NCBI RefSeq assembly: GCF_030269925.1 | Contig: NC_085112.1 | Span: 7,255,501-7,319,500, forward strand | Length of the DNA: 64,000 nt | Direction: 5' to 3' | Origin: Bombyx mori | Taxonomy: Eukaryota > Arthropoda > Insecta > Lepidoptera > Bombycidae | Shown here: in pieces, positions 1-10,520 of the stretch | Position numbering within the stretch: the stretch's first letter is position 1 | Layout: every line of letters begins with the position of its first letter | The notes under the pieces: generated by a model | Seen by the model: only the letters and a program-made list of their open reading frames with translations | Databases searched by the model: none | What the model was told of the DNA's origin: nothing | Made by a program: the position numbers and the translations under genes

Positions 1-105
1 TAAAATGTGTGCATTACTAATAAAAATCTTACGTTACGGACGTTTTTTCCCGATTAGGGTACCCCTCCGCATCGTCCCGTATGGAACTTCGTTCCAAAAA
101 AATAC
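1..105 (+). repeat. Interspersed repeat, copy A (cut by window edge)
   Basis: About 95 bases here reappear, inverted and slightly diverged, at 46087-46180. Shared landmarks are ATCTTACGTTACGGACG, a TTAGGGT block, ATCGTCCC and AACTTCGTTCC. No coding potential is visible. This is an end or internal part of a dispersed element whose class I cannot assign. Confidence 0.6.
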
Positions 106-1623
106 GATCTAGAATCGAATTTACTCCCAGTATTTTTGTTCAAATATAATCATCAGCAATCTTTTTCCTTATTTGAAAGCGTGTCTGTAGTGATATAAAT
201 TCGTTTTAGTTCATTTTCATGTACAACACACCACGTAATTTTATAGGCGTCAATAAATCAATCACAGACATAATAGAATCAAGCGCGTGATCCTTTCGTT
301 TGGCAACGTCTTGTATGAATATATTTTCCCGAACAGCGTGAATGAGGCATGTGAAATCTTGTACAGGTAGATGAGCAATCCATCAAACCAGACATAAAAT
401 CTGTACTGTGTTCAGTCGAAAGACGTCTAGGGCGCTTTCAAAAGGGAAACTTTATTCAATCATCTATGAATAACTGCTTGTTCGAAGGCATATTTTGGAA
501 CAATGTCATAAATTTAATATTTTTAGAAAGTCTGTTTAAGGAAACGTTTATTGAAACTTCAAATTAACAAGTTTACTATCTTATTGTATTAGTTTATGTG
601 TTCAAATATTTTGAAAAGAACAAATTAACGATTGAAAACTTGTCAGACTTCGACTATAATGACGATAATGATCAAAAGGTAACGTAAGACTAATTACATT
701 GTGTTTTAATTTGTGCATTTACTGTCTGCATTGAATATTTTTACAAGAAGCAAAAGAAGGATAAGTTAAGTTTAGTTATATAAAACTTACTACTAATGGA
801 TTTAAAGCATAAAACCAATCAATCATGACACGGTCAATATGTATTCTCAGCTTACAAGACTTGTACAACTCAATAAATACAATACGAAATTTTATAAACA
901 TTAAAGGTAACATTTTTTGGGACTTCTATTTATTCGCTAACTATTCAGACGGCGACCTTAAAATTATATTATTTACTTCCAGAGCAAGAAAAGAAAAGGC
1001 CAGGCCGATTTCATTATGCTTGATTCAATTTCGTTGTTTCACGATTATAAGATATAACTGGAGTTCACCGCGGGAATACAATTTTATTATATGAGCGAAA
1101 GAAGTCGTAAAAGCGTATTCGAAGGGTTGTTATGTGCCGTTTATGAAAAACTCAATGATACGTCGTATGTTTTCGAAATTGAAAACGTTATAGGATGTTT
1201 GCTTGCCTTCGAATAAAAGTATTACTTATTTACAATACTGTGAACATTTTCTTATTCTTTGTTCAATTTTTAACACAGCTTTATGTAATGGCGAGAAGCA
1301 CTTTCGGCATCTGTATAAAAACAATTCAGGGCTGTGTTATAAAATCGCGCACTATGTTTAAGTGATTTCTTCAACCTAACTGTGTTGGCGCTTAGCAAAA
1401 ACTATGGTTTAGACTTTTGTTCAGATCTTAGACAGCTCCTGGACTTTTCTTTTTAGCAAACGTCGAATGAATGCATAAATCAGTAAAACGTTTGACCTTT
1501 TTAATGTCTGTCTGTGTCATTTAAAACTAGATTTCCTTATTAGCATTCAATAAATTACAATCAACCATTTTGAAATAAGTATCGAAGTATCAAGTATCAC
1601 TAGAATCTCTTCTATCTCTAAAT
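106..1623. other. AT-rich DNA, no recognised feature
   Basis: Long AT-rich stretch. The only sizeable open frame (825-1094, 89 codons) has the composition of random AT-rich translation and no recognisable motif. I see no exon-like or repeat-like structure. Confidence 0.5.
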
Positions 1624-1847
1624 CACAAGAGGTCCTACCACCAGTAATTACGCAAATTATAATTTTTGCGGGTTGGATTTTTATTACACGATTTTACATT
1701 CCTTCACCATGGAAGTGAATCGTGTATGTTTGTTAAGTACTTATTTCATTAGAAAAATTGGTACCCGCCTGCGGGATTCGAACGCCGGTGCATCGCTAGA
1801 TACGAATGCACCGGACGTCTTATCCTTTAGACCACGACGACTTCTAA
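1624..1847 (-). mobile_element. Bm1-type SINE, 5' (tRNA-like) half only
   Basis: Read on the minus strand this is the tRNA-related head of Bm1. It begins TAGAAGTCGTCGTGG, has an A-box-like TGGTCTAAAGGATAAGACG and a B-box-like GTTCGAATCCCGC, continues through the spacer and stops at the start of the conserved body (rc of CACAAGAGGTCCTACC). The body and A-rich 3' tail are missing. That is the reverse of usual SINE 5' truncation and implies a later deletion. Confidence 0.85.
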
Positions 1848-2770
1848 ACAAGGTTTTTTCATAGGAATGCGATTGGCATCGGCATTAGCTCTTATGTTAT
1901 TTCATTGTAACAATATTTTTAGGCTGAATAACCTGAAACACGGAAAAATATACGTGAATGATTGATGAATGAGTACGCGAATAGAACAAATCCATCGCAT
2001 GGCCATCAATCTTGGTGTATAACGGTATGGGCTCACCCTGCGAACGACGTCTCCGTCTCTAATGAAAGAAGAGCTTACTGAGCACGTATAAACAATCGGA
2101 AAATGTTGTTTCTAATATCCGTGGAAGATAGATGGTCCGTGAAATGTGTTCTTACAGCGAGATAAACTATTGATTGCGTGTTAGATAGTGTCCGTTTATT
2201 CGACAGTCGCACAATGGACTGGACATTGCAGTCAGCATCTATTCTTTTGAAACTTTAGTTCCATGCACATTCTAAAGATACTTTTTTACTAAATTTGAAC
2301 ACATTAATTTTTGCTAGTCGTCGAATTACCATAATATGGTTAAATTTTGTACATAATTACTTATTACGATACTATTAATTTGTTGACGATTTTATTGGTG
2401 ATGCGATGTTAACGTATTAATGTAGTTGGTTTGGATGAGACAAGCAGATTATTCGGCCACTTGAAATATGATTACGGGCCGGTCGTCATGACGTAAGTGT
2501 TTATGGATGCACGTGACGGGTCGTGGTGGCTACCCCGAAACCGCCGCGTTCACTACCGCATATTTACTTAATTGGTGCTGTACGCTGTGACAAAAGTTCC
2601 CGGCGCGGGTTGGGAACCCGAGAAAATTAGATTCGCTGCCCGCCTGTCGCTTGTCGATGCTCGGACAGCTGCTACGCGTTTGCCTAATTTACCTTTTTCT
2701 TTGTAAATCGACTTATCGAAAGAGTTGCTTTTTAATTCATATTTCGGTGCTTAATTACAATAATAATATA
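1848..2770. other. Unassigned DNA with a GC-richer patch
   Basis: Mostly AT-rich. About 2460-2690 is clearly GC-richer than its surroundings (GGCCGGTCGTCATGACGT, CCCGGCGCGGGTTGGGAACC) and has no meaningful open frame. It could be an old mobile-element remnant or a non-coding conserved element. Confidence 0.35.
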
Positions 2771-2778
2771 CCTATTTG

Positions 2779-3246
2779 ATGCTGGAGTCATGGTCCAGAC
2801 GGCTGGCCGATCCTTCGGCTGGTCGTAGGACCGTCGAGGCGATTCGCCCGGTTCTTGTGAATTGGGTGAATTGTGACAGAGGACGCCTCACTTTCCGGCT
2901 CACGCAGGTGCTCACTGGGCATGGTTGCTTCGGTGAGTTCCTGCACCGGATCGGAGCCGAGCCGACGGCAGAGTGCCATCATTGTGGTTGCGACTTGGAC
3001 ACGGCGGAGTACACGCTCGTCGCCTGCCCCGCATGGGAGGGGTGGCGCCGTGTCCTTGTCGCAAAAATAGGAAACGACTTGTCGTTGCCGGGTGTTGTGG
3101 CATCGATGCTCGGTGACGATGAGTCGTGGAAGGCGATGCTCCAGTTCTGCGAGTGCACCATCTCGCAGAAGGAGGCGGCGGCGCGCGTGCGAGACGCGCA
3201 GGCCCGCCGCCGTCGAGTGGGCGCCAGGGAGGCGGATTTCGCATAA
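2779..3246 (+). pseudogene. R1-clade LINE ORF2, C-terminal fragment
   Basis: Open frame of about 155 codons from the C-terminal end of an R1-clade retrotransposon ORF2, downstream of the reverse transcriptase. It contains the family's cysteine/histidine motif (CHHCG...H-less spacer...ACPAW near residues 73-94), preceded by FRLTQVLTGHGCF. The end is arginine-rich (ARRRRVG). The apparent ATG at 2779-2781 is built across the insertion junction (AT from the target duplication, G from the element), so it is not a native start. Endonuclease and RT domains are absent, so the fragment cannot act as a polymerase. Confidence 0.85.
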
Positions 3247-3671
3247 GCTCTGGCCCTCTAAGTGTTTCGGGTCTCTCTCACATGTCGGCCTGGGGACCGG
3301 CGAAGGGGACCTAAGAAGACGACGTGCAAGCTGCTTTGCACGCGTTTTATGCAAGAGCATCCGGGTGATGGAAGGCCGGCTATCCTCAACCCACGCTGGT
3401 TCTGACCCAGCGGGGTATTTCGAGGGTAGACCATTCTAACCGGCGCCATCTAGGCGGGCTTCGGATAGCCTGCCGACTGAGAGGACTGGTGGTCGTGGCG
3501 CCGACGACCGCCAGTCCGGCGTCCCGAGGGGGAGGGTGATGGGAGAGATGTGCTCCGCACTAAACGCTTCACTTTCCCCCCTTTGCCTTTTCATGAGTTC
3601 TGTCTCATGCGAGGTTTGGATGCTGGTTGTTGAGCGACAGGAGGTTTTAGTCGGTTCAACTCCGACATGCC

Positions 3672-3698
3672 CCGCCCTCCATCCCCAGTGGAGGGCGG
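3672..3698 (+). other. 10-bp hairpin in the R1-like 3'UTR
   Basis: CCGCCCTCCA and TGGAGGGCGG pair perfectly over 10 bp around a 7-nt loop (3682-3688), about 25 nt before the poly(A). Terminal 3'UTR structures in LINEs can be recognised by their RT; that role is inferred here. Confidence 0.6.
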
Positions 3699-3742
3699 AA
3701 GTCCGGTGATTTCCTACTGACAAAAAAAAAACCCTATTTGAT

Positions 3743-5243
3743 AACAATAAGAATTGAATTTTCATCTACCAAGCTTAAAGTTTGAAATTACCTTCTTTTT
3801 TCCATTTTAGTTTCATTATTTGAAAACAAATATATTTATGAAACAATTATTAGGTGTTCTTTAAATTTAAGATTTTTCATTGAAATCTTCGAAATTTCTA
3901 ACAAAAGAAAGTTATCGTTCAGTATAAATTAAATTACTATAATACATTTGAATAGATTTTGAAAATTTAACAAGTTAATTGTTTTGAATTCATATATTTT
4001 TATTCGTTTGACTTACTTCAAAAAATGATACCATTAGCTATACAAACGCCAAAACGATACAGGTAACGTAAAACATTATCTATGAAATAGAATGAGTATT
4101 TTTCAATAATAGACGAAAAGTGAGATGTGAGTAAAACCGATTGTAGAAAATTCAAACTGCCGATTCTCATTCTGGCTCAGTATAGCTGTAGGTATTCATG
4201 AGTATCGATTTTATGCAAAATGCAACAAGATTCACTTGAACACGTCGGCTGCACTACATATCGTATGGAGCTATCGAGCTATCCCACAATTACACCGGAA
4301 TCCATGTGTGCCTGCATGTAAATGGGTGCGCAGAGAACGAGGAATTGAAATGTGAGGCCCTATTTGGTGTTACTGAGACGATTGGACTCGTGTACAAACA
4401 GCGAACTCTACAGTAAATCAAACTATGTGGTTCAGATGCTGTTATGTAGGGATAAGGTAACCCGTCGCGCAAGACGCCAATAAAGCCAATTTACCTTGGG
4501 TTTCGATTACTCCTTCTGTTCATTATCAGCAGCTCGTAAGTAATTTCAGTTTCGCTGTTTCCATTGTGTTATTTGAGTACACAATCAAGCGATGCAAATT
4601 ACCTCTAGTTATCTAATCCAAAGTTAGTAAGATAGATTACGAGTGTGCCTCTAATCCCGTTAGAGACGCGAATTGTATTTATTACAAGTACGTTTGAATA
4701 TCGTCAGTTGATCGTTACTGCATTAAGTCTAATTTCGTTCAACAGTCCAAAATTAAAAAGACACACTTTACGAAATATAAAAAAATTAAATTTTGTACAA
4801 CAGCATTTCCGAGGTTCTTCTGACGATTAATTAGGCAGTAAAGTGTTGAATTACGTTTTAATTACTTTAACCTACCTCGTCCTTGTTAATTACGTGGTGC
4901 TCCAATTAATATGTATCCTACACATTTTGATGAACATTAAAACATATGTTGTTATTTCAAACGAGTATTCGACAAATGTAGGTGTAGTTTCCAAAACGGA
5001 CGGACTTTTGTTGATTTGTATATTATTATAGTTTCGTTTTTAATCTTAAGTAGAATTAGAATCGAATTTTTTTTATCCCAAATCAGCTTATAATTTTATA
5101 AAACAACGTTATTTAAATTAGGGTTTATAGAACAAAATAAGGGGTTATTATAGTGTTTTCAGTCTTTGCACACACGCTCATGTGGACAGTGAGCAGTGGA
5201 AAAAAATAGGCACATGTTTACTTCAATACGTTTAAATTTTTAA
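3743..5243. other. AT-rich DNA, no recognised feature
   Basis: Short open frames only, none with recognisable motifs. No clear repeat or RNA signal seen. Confidence 0.5.
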
Positions 5244-5635
5244 GCTATTGCATAGCTTTTATCGCGGTCTTTGAGCGCGGCGACCGAATCAAGAAATTCC
5301 GTAACGAAAATAAAACCAACACACCCTACTCCGCCTACCATGTAGCTCGCGTTCAACACATTCACACGTTGCGCTTGTGTAGTGTTTGTGAATAAGCGCG
5401 CGGCGTGACGTCGCACTGCATGCGCATCATGAAAAGTATACCCATCTCTCTCTCGCGCGGTCCAGCTTATGAGTGTGAAGGGGACAGTTAATGTTTTGTT
5501 TTTGTTAATGTTTATAAATATAGCGTGGTCTTATTTATTATTGTTTTAATATTTAATTATTATTGGCTAATTATAATTGCATAAGTTGATAAAAAATGCT
5601 TACTGCTACTGCTAGCTTTATCGCGGCAGTCCCCG
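5244..5635 (+). repeat. About 390-bp GC-rich interspersed repeat, copy 1
   Basis: A second copy lies inverted at 59171-59552. Landmarks in order are GCTATTGCATAG, TTTTATCGCGG, ACCATGTAGCTCGCGTTCAA, a CRE-like GCGTGACGTCGCAC, GCATGCGCATCATGAAAAG, TCTCTCTCGCGCGG, a run of AT-rich DNA, then TTTATCGCGGCAGTCCCC. Both ends carry TTTATCGCGG in the same orientation. A near-palindrome (GCTATTGCATAGC) stands at the start, and its complement ends copy 2. No ORF is present, so the element would be non-autonomous. Class unknown. Confidence 0.75.
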
Positions 5636-5660
5636 AGGACCACACGTGTTTTTCATATAT

Positions 5661-5863
5661 GTTTTTATTACTTAGTTACCGGAGCCCATAGACATTCACA
5701 ACGTAAATGCCGCCACCTACCTTAAGATAAGAGTTCTAAGGTCTTAGTATAGTAACAACGGCTTTTCCACCCTTCAAACCGAAAAACATTACTGCACCAC
5801 GGCAGAAATAGGCCGCGTTGGTGGTACCTACCCGTGCGGACTCACAAGATGTCCTACCACCAC
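5661..5863 (-). mobile_element. Bm1-type SINE, 5'-truncated
   Basis: Minus-strand Bm1 body from the polypyrimidine/ATTACTTAG end to GTCCTACCACCAC. It is diverged (CCGGAGCCCATAGACATTC, TACCTTAAGATAAGAG). The tRNA head is absent. It sits 26 bp from the CRE repeat and is inverted relative to the Bm1 at 6575-6799. Confidence 0.85.
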
Positions 5864-6574
5864 AAAATTTAGAATTATAAGAAGTAACTAAATTAAAGCA
5901 GCGTATTCTTTTATAAGATAAGAAGATTTAATTTTGCGTTAAGAAAATAAGAAAACAATTCATACGCACATAATGAAATGCACTAATTTTCTCAACGTAT
6001 TCTGCATCTTGTATATCAATGATGCATCAATGACGGTTTTAAAATATTATGTTGTCATGTTATAACACGATTTGAAACTGATCCAACGATATATTGTTTG
6101 TGAAATAAACCGGCAAATTACATGTCTGCCGTTGTAAATCAATACAACCGAATCAGAAAGCAATGTAGCGAAAGAATACAGAGTTCATATGAAGGTTATA
6201 AAAATATCTGGAGGACAGGTTGGCGTTATATTGCCGCTATAAATCAGCGTTTGGTGACAGCGTGGCGTGGCGGTGGCGAGTGTGACGACGCGCGTGTCGC
6301 TTGGTGCCACTTCGTGTCGCCCACTAAAGCCATGCATAAATATCACTAAATGACACGAAACCACTTTCGATACGATTCCGTTTGTATTAATTGAGTCATT
6401 CTGCGAATGAAATACTGGTAAATGAGTAGGCATCTCACGCTCAGCTGAAACGCTTTGATCGTTTATTCAATAATGTTTCTATTTTGAATTGGAGTTACGT
6501 TTGGCACATTGGCACAAGTATTGGCACATGTGTTAAATACTTCTAGTTTTCAAAATTGAGTTATGCATTTTATT
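5864..6574. other. AT-rich DNA, no recognised feature
   Basis: Includes two antiparallel open frames (6122-6349 and 6185-6433) with no recognisable motif. Nothing else seen. Confidence 0.45.
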
Positions 6575-6799
6575 ACTGGTGGTAGGACCTCTTGTGAGTC
6601 CGCGCGGGTCTTTCTTTCTGCCGTGAAGCAGTAATGCGTTTCGGTTTGAAGGGTGGGGCAGCCGTTGTAACTATACTTGAGATCTTAGATCTCAAGGTGG
6701 GTGGCGCATTTACGTTGTAGATGTCTATGGGTTCCAGTAACCATTTAACACCAGGTGGGCTATGAGCTCGTCCAATCATCTAAGCAATAAAAAAAAAAA
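6575..6799 (+). mobile_element. Bm1-type SINE, 5'-truncated, small internal deletion
   Basis: Starts ACTGGTGGTAGGACCTCTTG and ends GCAATAAAAAAAAAA. The segment between the GCGCGGGT and TTTCTGCCGTGAAGC landmarks lacks about 25 bp present in other copies (the GGTACCACC...CCTGCC stretch). Confidence 0.88.
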
Positions 6800-7040
6800 T
6801 TCGCGCATAGCAAGCACGGAATCATTGCATTTCTTTCATAATATTTTTAGAATTTCTCGAGCCTTAGATATAATTAGAGTAAAATGCGAGATAATAAAAG
6901 ATCGTGGAATCACCAAATGTAAAGAAAATAGAAGGACGACTTATTAATATTTTTTTATTGAATTAAATATTTTATTTGATAATACGATCTTATTATGATT
7001 ATTACTAGTTTTATAAAGTCGTTCTTTAATGGTGAAACAG

Positions 7041-7251
7041 ACCCATAGGCACAGCCCCCTGACTTTCTCGCCAGATCTTCTCAGTGGATCGCGTCTCCGA
7101 TCCGGTGGTAGATTCTGCGAAGCACTGCTCTTACTAGGGCCAGTGTTAGCAACACTTCTGGTTTGAGCCCCGTGAGGCCACCTATTCGCCCGGTTACGCT
7201 GACATAGCCTCTCAAGGCTATCAACTTAGGTAGGAATAAAAAAAAAGAAAG
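7041..7251 (+). mobile_element. Jockey/BMC1-like LINE, 3'UTR-only copy
   Basis: Corresponds to the 3'UTR of the full-length element (25929-26141). It has ACCCATAGGCACAGCCC, a GATCCGGTGGTAGATTCTGC block, the TAGCCTCTCAAGGCTA stem-loop and an A-rich tail. Flanked by GTGAAACAG at 7032-7040 and 7252-7260, a 9-bp target duplication, so it is a very short 5'-truncated insertion. Confidence 0.85.
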
Positions 7252-7295
7252 TGAAACAGTATACATTCACTATATCACTATGCAGTAATGCAGAT

Positions 7296-7425
7296 TTTAT
7301 ATGCGATTTATGATTAACGGTAGGCAGCGGCTTGGCTCTGCCCCTGGCATTGCTGAAGTCCATGGGCGACGGTTGTTACTCACCATCTGGTGGGCCGTAC
7401 GCTCGTCTGCCTACAAGGGCAATAA
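7296..7425 (+). mobile_element. 3' end of a lepidopteran LINE family
   Basis: In one frame it reads GRQRLGSAPGIAEVHGRR, followed by the 3' tail ACCATCTGGTGGGCCGTACG...CTGCCTACAAGGGCAATAA. A more complete diverged relative lies at 54920-55228 (minus). From memory this tail is widespread in Lepidoptera as a LINE 3' end. The clade is not assigned. Confidence 0.6.
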
Positions 7426-7964
7426 CAATTTTTACAATTCCGCAATTCCGCATATAATATATATGCATATGCGAAATTGTAAAAATTTACTTTTTACCCT
7501 TTTTACACTCCGGAATTGTAAAAAGTAATTACAAGTAAAGTGAAAAGTTAAATAAATGCAAGCTGTTTGCGTACGATTGCGTATGAATGTAACAATTATA
7601 AGTTTTACTTAATTATTCTACGGAAACAAAGCAATCGGAGTCGTACAGAACCTCTGTGGATAGACTGTTAGTAGCCCACTTGGTGTTATGTTGCTGCTGA
7701 CCTTAGACATCACGATATGAATCCCGCCGCATCCTCAAGATATGAGGTCTGTATTTGAACTTTGTTATGAACGGGTATCCCATACTTTAAGCGGAAAAGC
7801 AAGAATGATTTACTAGTTACTATGTGATAATTTTCTTATTAATTTGGAAAACAATATAAGTACCTACTACGATGTTTTAAGTTTCAGTATCCGACGTGGT
7901 GAAAAAGAAGTTTTTTGTCAAGCTGTAATTTAAATTTTTGCATCGATCGAAAATTTCCTTTAGT
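7426..7964. other. AT-rich DNA, no recognised feature
   Basis: Begins with a short imperfect inverted repeat built on TACAATTCCGCA and GCGAAATTGTA around 7434-7476. Otherwise nothing recognised. Confidence 0.4.
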
Positions 7965-8483
7965 TTATTCCTACCTAAGCTGATAGCCTCTCAAGGCTAT
8001 ATCAGCGTCGCCTTTACTAGTAGGTGAGCTCACGGGGCTCAAGCCTGATGACGTTGCTAACACGAACCCTAGCAAGAGCCGTGCTTCGCAGAATCTACCA
8101 CCGGATCGAAAACACGACCCACTGAGAAGATCCGGCGAGAAACTCAGTGGGCTGTGTCTGAGGGTTAATTTACTCGTCGAGCCCTTCGTCGCAAGCGACG
8201 GGTTCGACGAGAACGATGACCGGTGCTTGAGGTACCTAAAAGCACCGTTATTGGATCGGGAGAATCCGAAATGACGTGTTTGGGGCGACGTCGACTGCTT
8301 TCCATTCTGATCGCAGGATCGGGAATGTAGTTGCCGGCGGCCGCGATGAGAGGGTCCTCGTGTCGTGCCGCTTTATCGAAGTGGCGCATCGACGCCGACT
8401 AAAGATACCTACTGATGGACTCTAAGTCCAGGTCGTCATGGAGGTCGACCTTTCTGACGAATCACGGAGCTCCGACGGCTATC
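7965..8483 (-). mobile_element. Jockey/BMC1-like LINE, 5'-truncated copy
   Basis: Minus-strand copy of the last 520 bp of the full-length LINE (parent 25606-26120). It carries the ORF2 C-terminus and the whole 3'UTR including both stem-loops. Similarity stops at AGGATAGCCGTCGGAGC (8483). The poly(A) is eroded and no clear target duplication remains, so it is older than the copy at 7041. Confidence 0.88.
8165..8392 (-). pseudogene. Jockey LINE ORF2 C-terminal fragment
   Basis: About 75 codons matching the last residues of the 960-aa ORF2 at 23046-25928: LRHFEKAARHENP in the parent, MRHFDKAARHEDP here, then AAGNYIPDP and the arginine-rich end RRTRRLRRRARR. The upstream RT is truncated and frames upstream of the GTCGGCG block are disrupted. 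Non-functional. Confidence 0.8.
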
Positions 8484-10260
8484 CTTTAAAAACGGGATTG
8501 AATAACTTGGAATGATTTTAAGTTAGTGCGGGCCGCGTGAGCGAACACTACACTTGCATAGGTCATGAGAAAATTTGCTTTGAAATATGGAAACTACGAA
8601 GGATTATGTCTTATTCTCCCAACCACAGCGGCAAATTTTAATATGTTTTTCTTTTCAAGGACACGTTATTTTACAAACTGTATTTAATTTAATAAATATT
8701 TTTACTGACTTTTACCGATATGAAAAGTTTCATTAAATTTATACAATAATTAATGGACTGCTGACAAAACGAAATAGTTTCAGTTGAATTCATAGAATCA
8801 CGTGATCGGGTCAGTGATAATATAATTTTATTGTTCAATTTGGCTTTTATTAATTGATTGAGCCATTTAGCGAATGAGATATCGGTTAATGACGTATTTT
8901 ATTAGAGACATTTAATTCAAATACACATTCACAGATAAATAACTAATATGAAGCTTTTTATGCTAACAAATGTACGTTTTTCTAATGGATCCCATCAATT
9001 TGATTAAATGTTTTTGGCAGTTAAAAGTCCCGTGTTAATTTTGCTGTTGGCGTTGAGTTACTGTTTTTGTCTAGAAACTTTTGTATTGAGTTATTCTGAA
9101 GTTATTCTTTCATTATTATTAAAAAAAAGAACATACATTACATATTTGTACAAAAAAATTTACTACTTTTTGTACAAATTGAAGTCTTTAGAGTGATAAT
9201 AATTATCCTCTTTCGGGTCTATTGGAAGAAACTGCGCAACATGTACTTTCCTATTCGAAATAGTCAATTGGTACATAGATAAATATAATATATACCATAA
9301 GGTATAAAATTATACTATAAGTTAAGATATTTAAGAAGATAATTTGTTATTCTTAATCGCTTACTTATAAACTTTCATAAACTTTCGTCAGGCAAGCCAA
9401 AGCAGAGCGACAAAATATTTGGAAAATGCTACAAGTATTCAACATCAGAACAATGTGAAGTAAAGTCTAACAGACAAACTATGGAAATAAATACCAAATT
9501 GGTATCAAAATAGTTACGTAAAATCTCTATAATTGCACTTGAATTAAAAAATGTGGTAGGAAGACGTCCACAAAACAACTAAATGTCAACTGATACAACT
9601 GAGTCCGCTTCAAGTTTTAAGTGTTAAGAATATATCCTTGTTTGCGGTTCGGGACGCTGTCTAAAACCGCCAGTAAGATCGCAAGCCCTTAGATTTCGTT
9701 CGTGACTAAACTCCATACGACGGTGCAGTAAAGTCGTAAATAAAATGGCATTGTCGCGCGGAAACCGCACATCGAAAAACCGGGGGACGTCGCGTGAAAT
9801 GCTACCGGTGCCTGTATCGTTGTAGACGTATGGAATTATGGGCGGACGTTCCGCACATACCGAAATATTAAGTACACGAATGCCGTGTCGACCAGCGCTG
9901 TCACCGAACCATAGTTTTAGTTATCATAGTAATGATTATGTTCTATTCTCAGACAGATTTTTCTTTAAGGATCACTGCATGTTTTGTGATTCTATACGGG
10001 TTCTTAACCTACATATTTTCCGACTTTGGGAAAACAGTGTATTAGCTATGACTTATCTAATAATAAATGGGTCGTGGTCGTGCACATTAAAAATATTGTG
10101 ATTTATCGAAATCAATCTTACTTGTTTTCTATGAATTTCTTTGAACGGTGGACTTTATATAAAAGTATCTTATTAACGATGTAAATGAAATCATTCAATG
10201 CTTTGCTTTCAAAACTAAAATTAAACTATAGGTAGGTTTCTTAGATCGAATAGTTTATTT
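8484..10260. other. AT-rich DNA with a GC-richer patch
   Basis: 9640-9850 is GC-richer (GCGCGGAAACCGCACATCG, GGGGGACGTCGCGTG) and overlaps the start of an 87-codon open frame (9838-10101) with no recognisable domain. The rest is AT-rich with nothing recognised. Confidence 0.35.
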
Positions 10261-10503
10261 TTCTTTTTTATTGCTTTTACGACGAGCTCACAGTCCACCT
10301 GGTGTTAAGTGGTTACTGGAGCCCATAGACATCTACAACGTAAATGCGCCACCCACCTTGAGATATAAGTTCTAAGGTCTCAGTATAGTTACAACGGCTA
10401 CATCACCCTTCAAACCGAAACACAATGCTGCTTCACGGAACAAATAGGCGGGGTGATGGTACCTACCCGTGCGGACTCACAAGAGGTCCTACCACCAGTA
10501 AAA
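10261..10503 (-). mobile_element. Bm1-type SINE, 5'-truncated
   Basis: Minus-strand Bm1 body from TTTTTTATTGCTTTTACGACG to GGTCCTACCACCAGTAA. The last motif is imperfectly repeated at 10504-10520 (CCTACCACCAGTGAAA). Confidence 0.88.
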
Positions 10504-10520
10504 ACCTACCACCAGTGAAA

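Larger units (their letters stand above)
2771..3742 (+). mobile_element. 5'-truncated R1-clade LINE with 10-bp target duplication
   Basis: The insertion spans 2781-3732 and is flanked by the perfect duplication CCTATTTGAT (2771-2780 and 3733-3742). It carries the 3' end of an R1-clade ORF2, about 480 bp of GC-rich 3'UTR and a short poly(A) (3722-3731). Truncated 5' end, A tail and target duplication are the signature of target-primed reverse transcription. The perfect duplication suggests a fairly young insertion. Related copies lie at 34847-35715, 36288-36672, 42412-43407 and 43788-44285. Confidence 0.9.

Noticed and set aside
1750..1845. Possible functional tRNA gene (A and B boxes, minus strand)
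   Set aside because: The same sequence is the head of Bm1 SINEs here (also 13290-13376), continues into the SINE spacer, and does not close into a convincing cloverleaf.
2788..3360. 190-codon minus-strand open frame
   Set aside because: Antisense shadow of the R1-clade ORF2 fragment; the plus-strand frame has the Cys/His motif.
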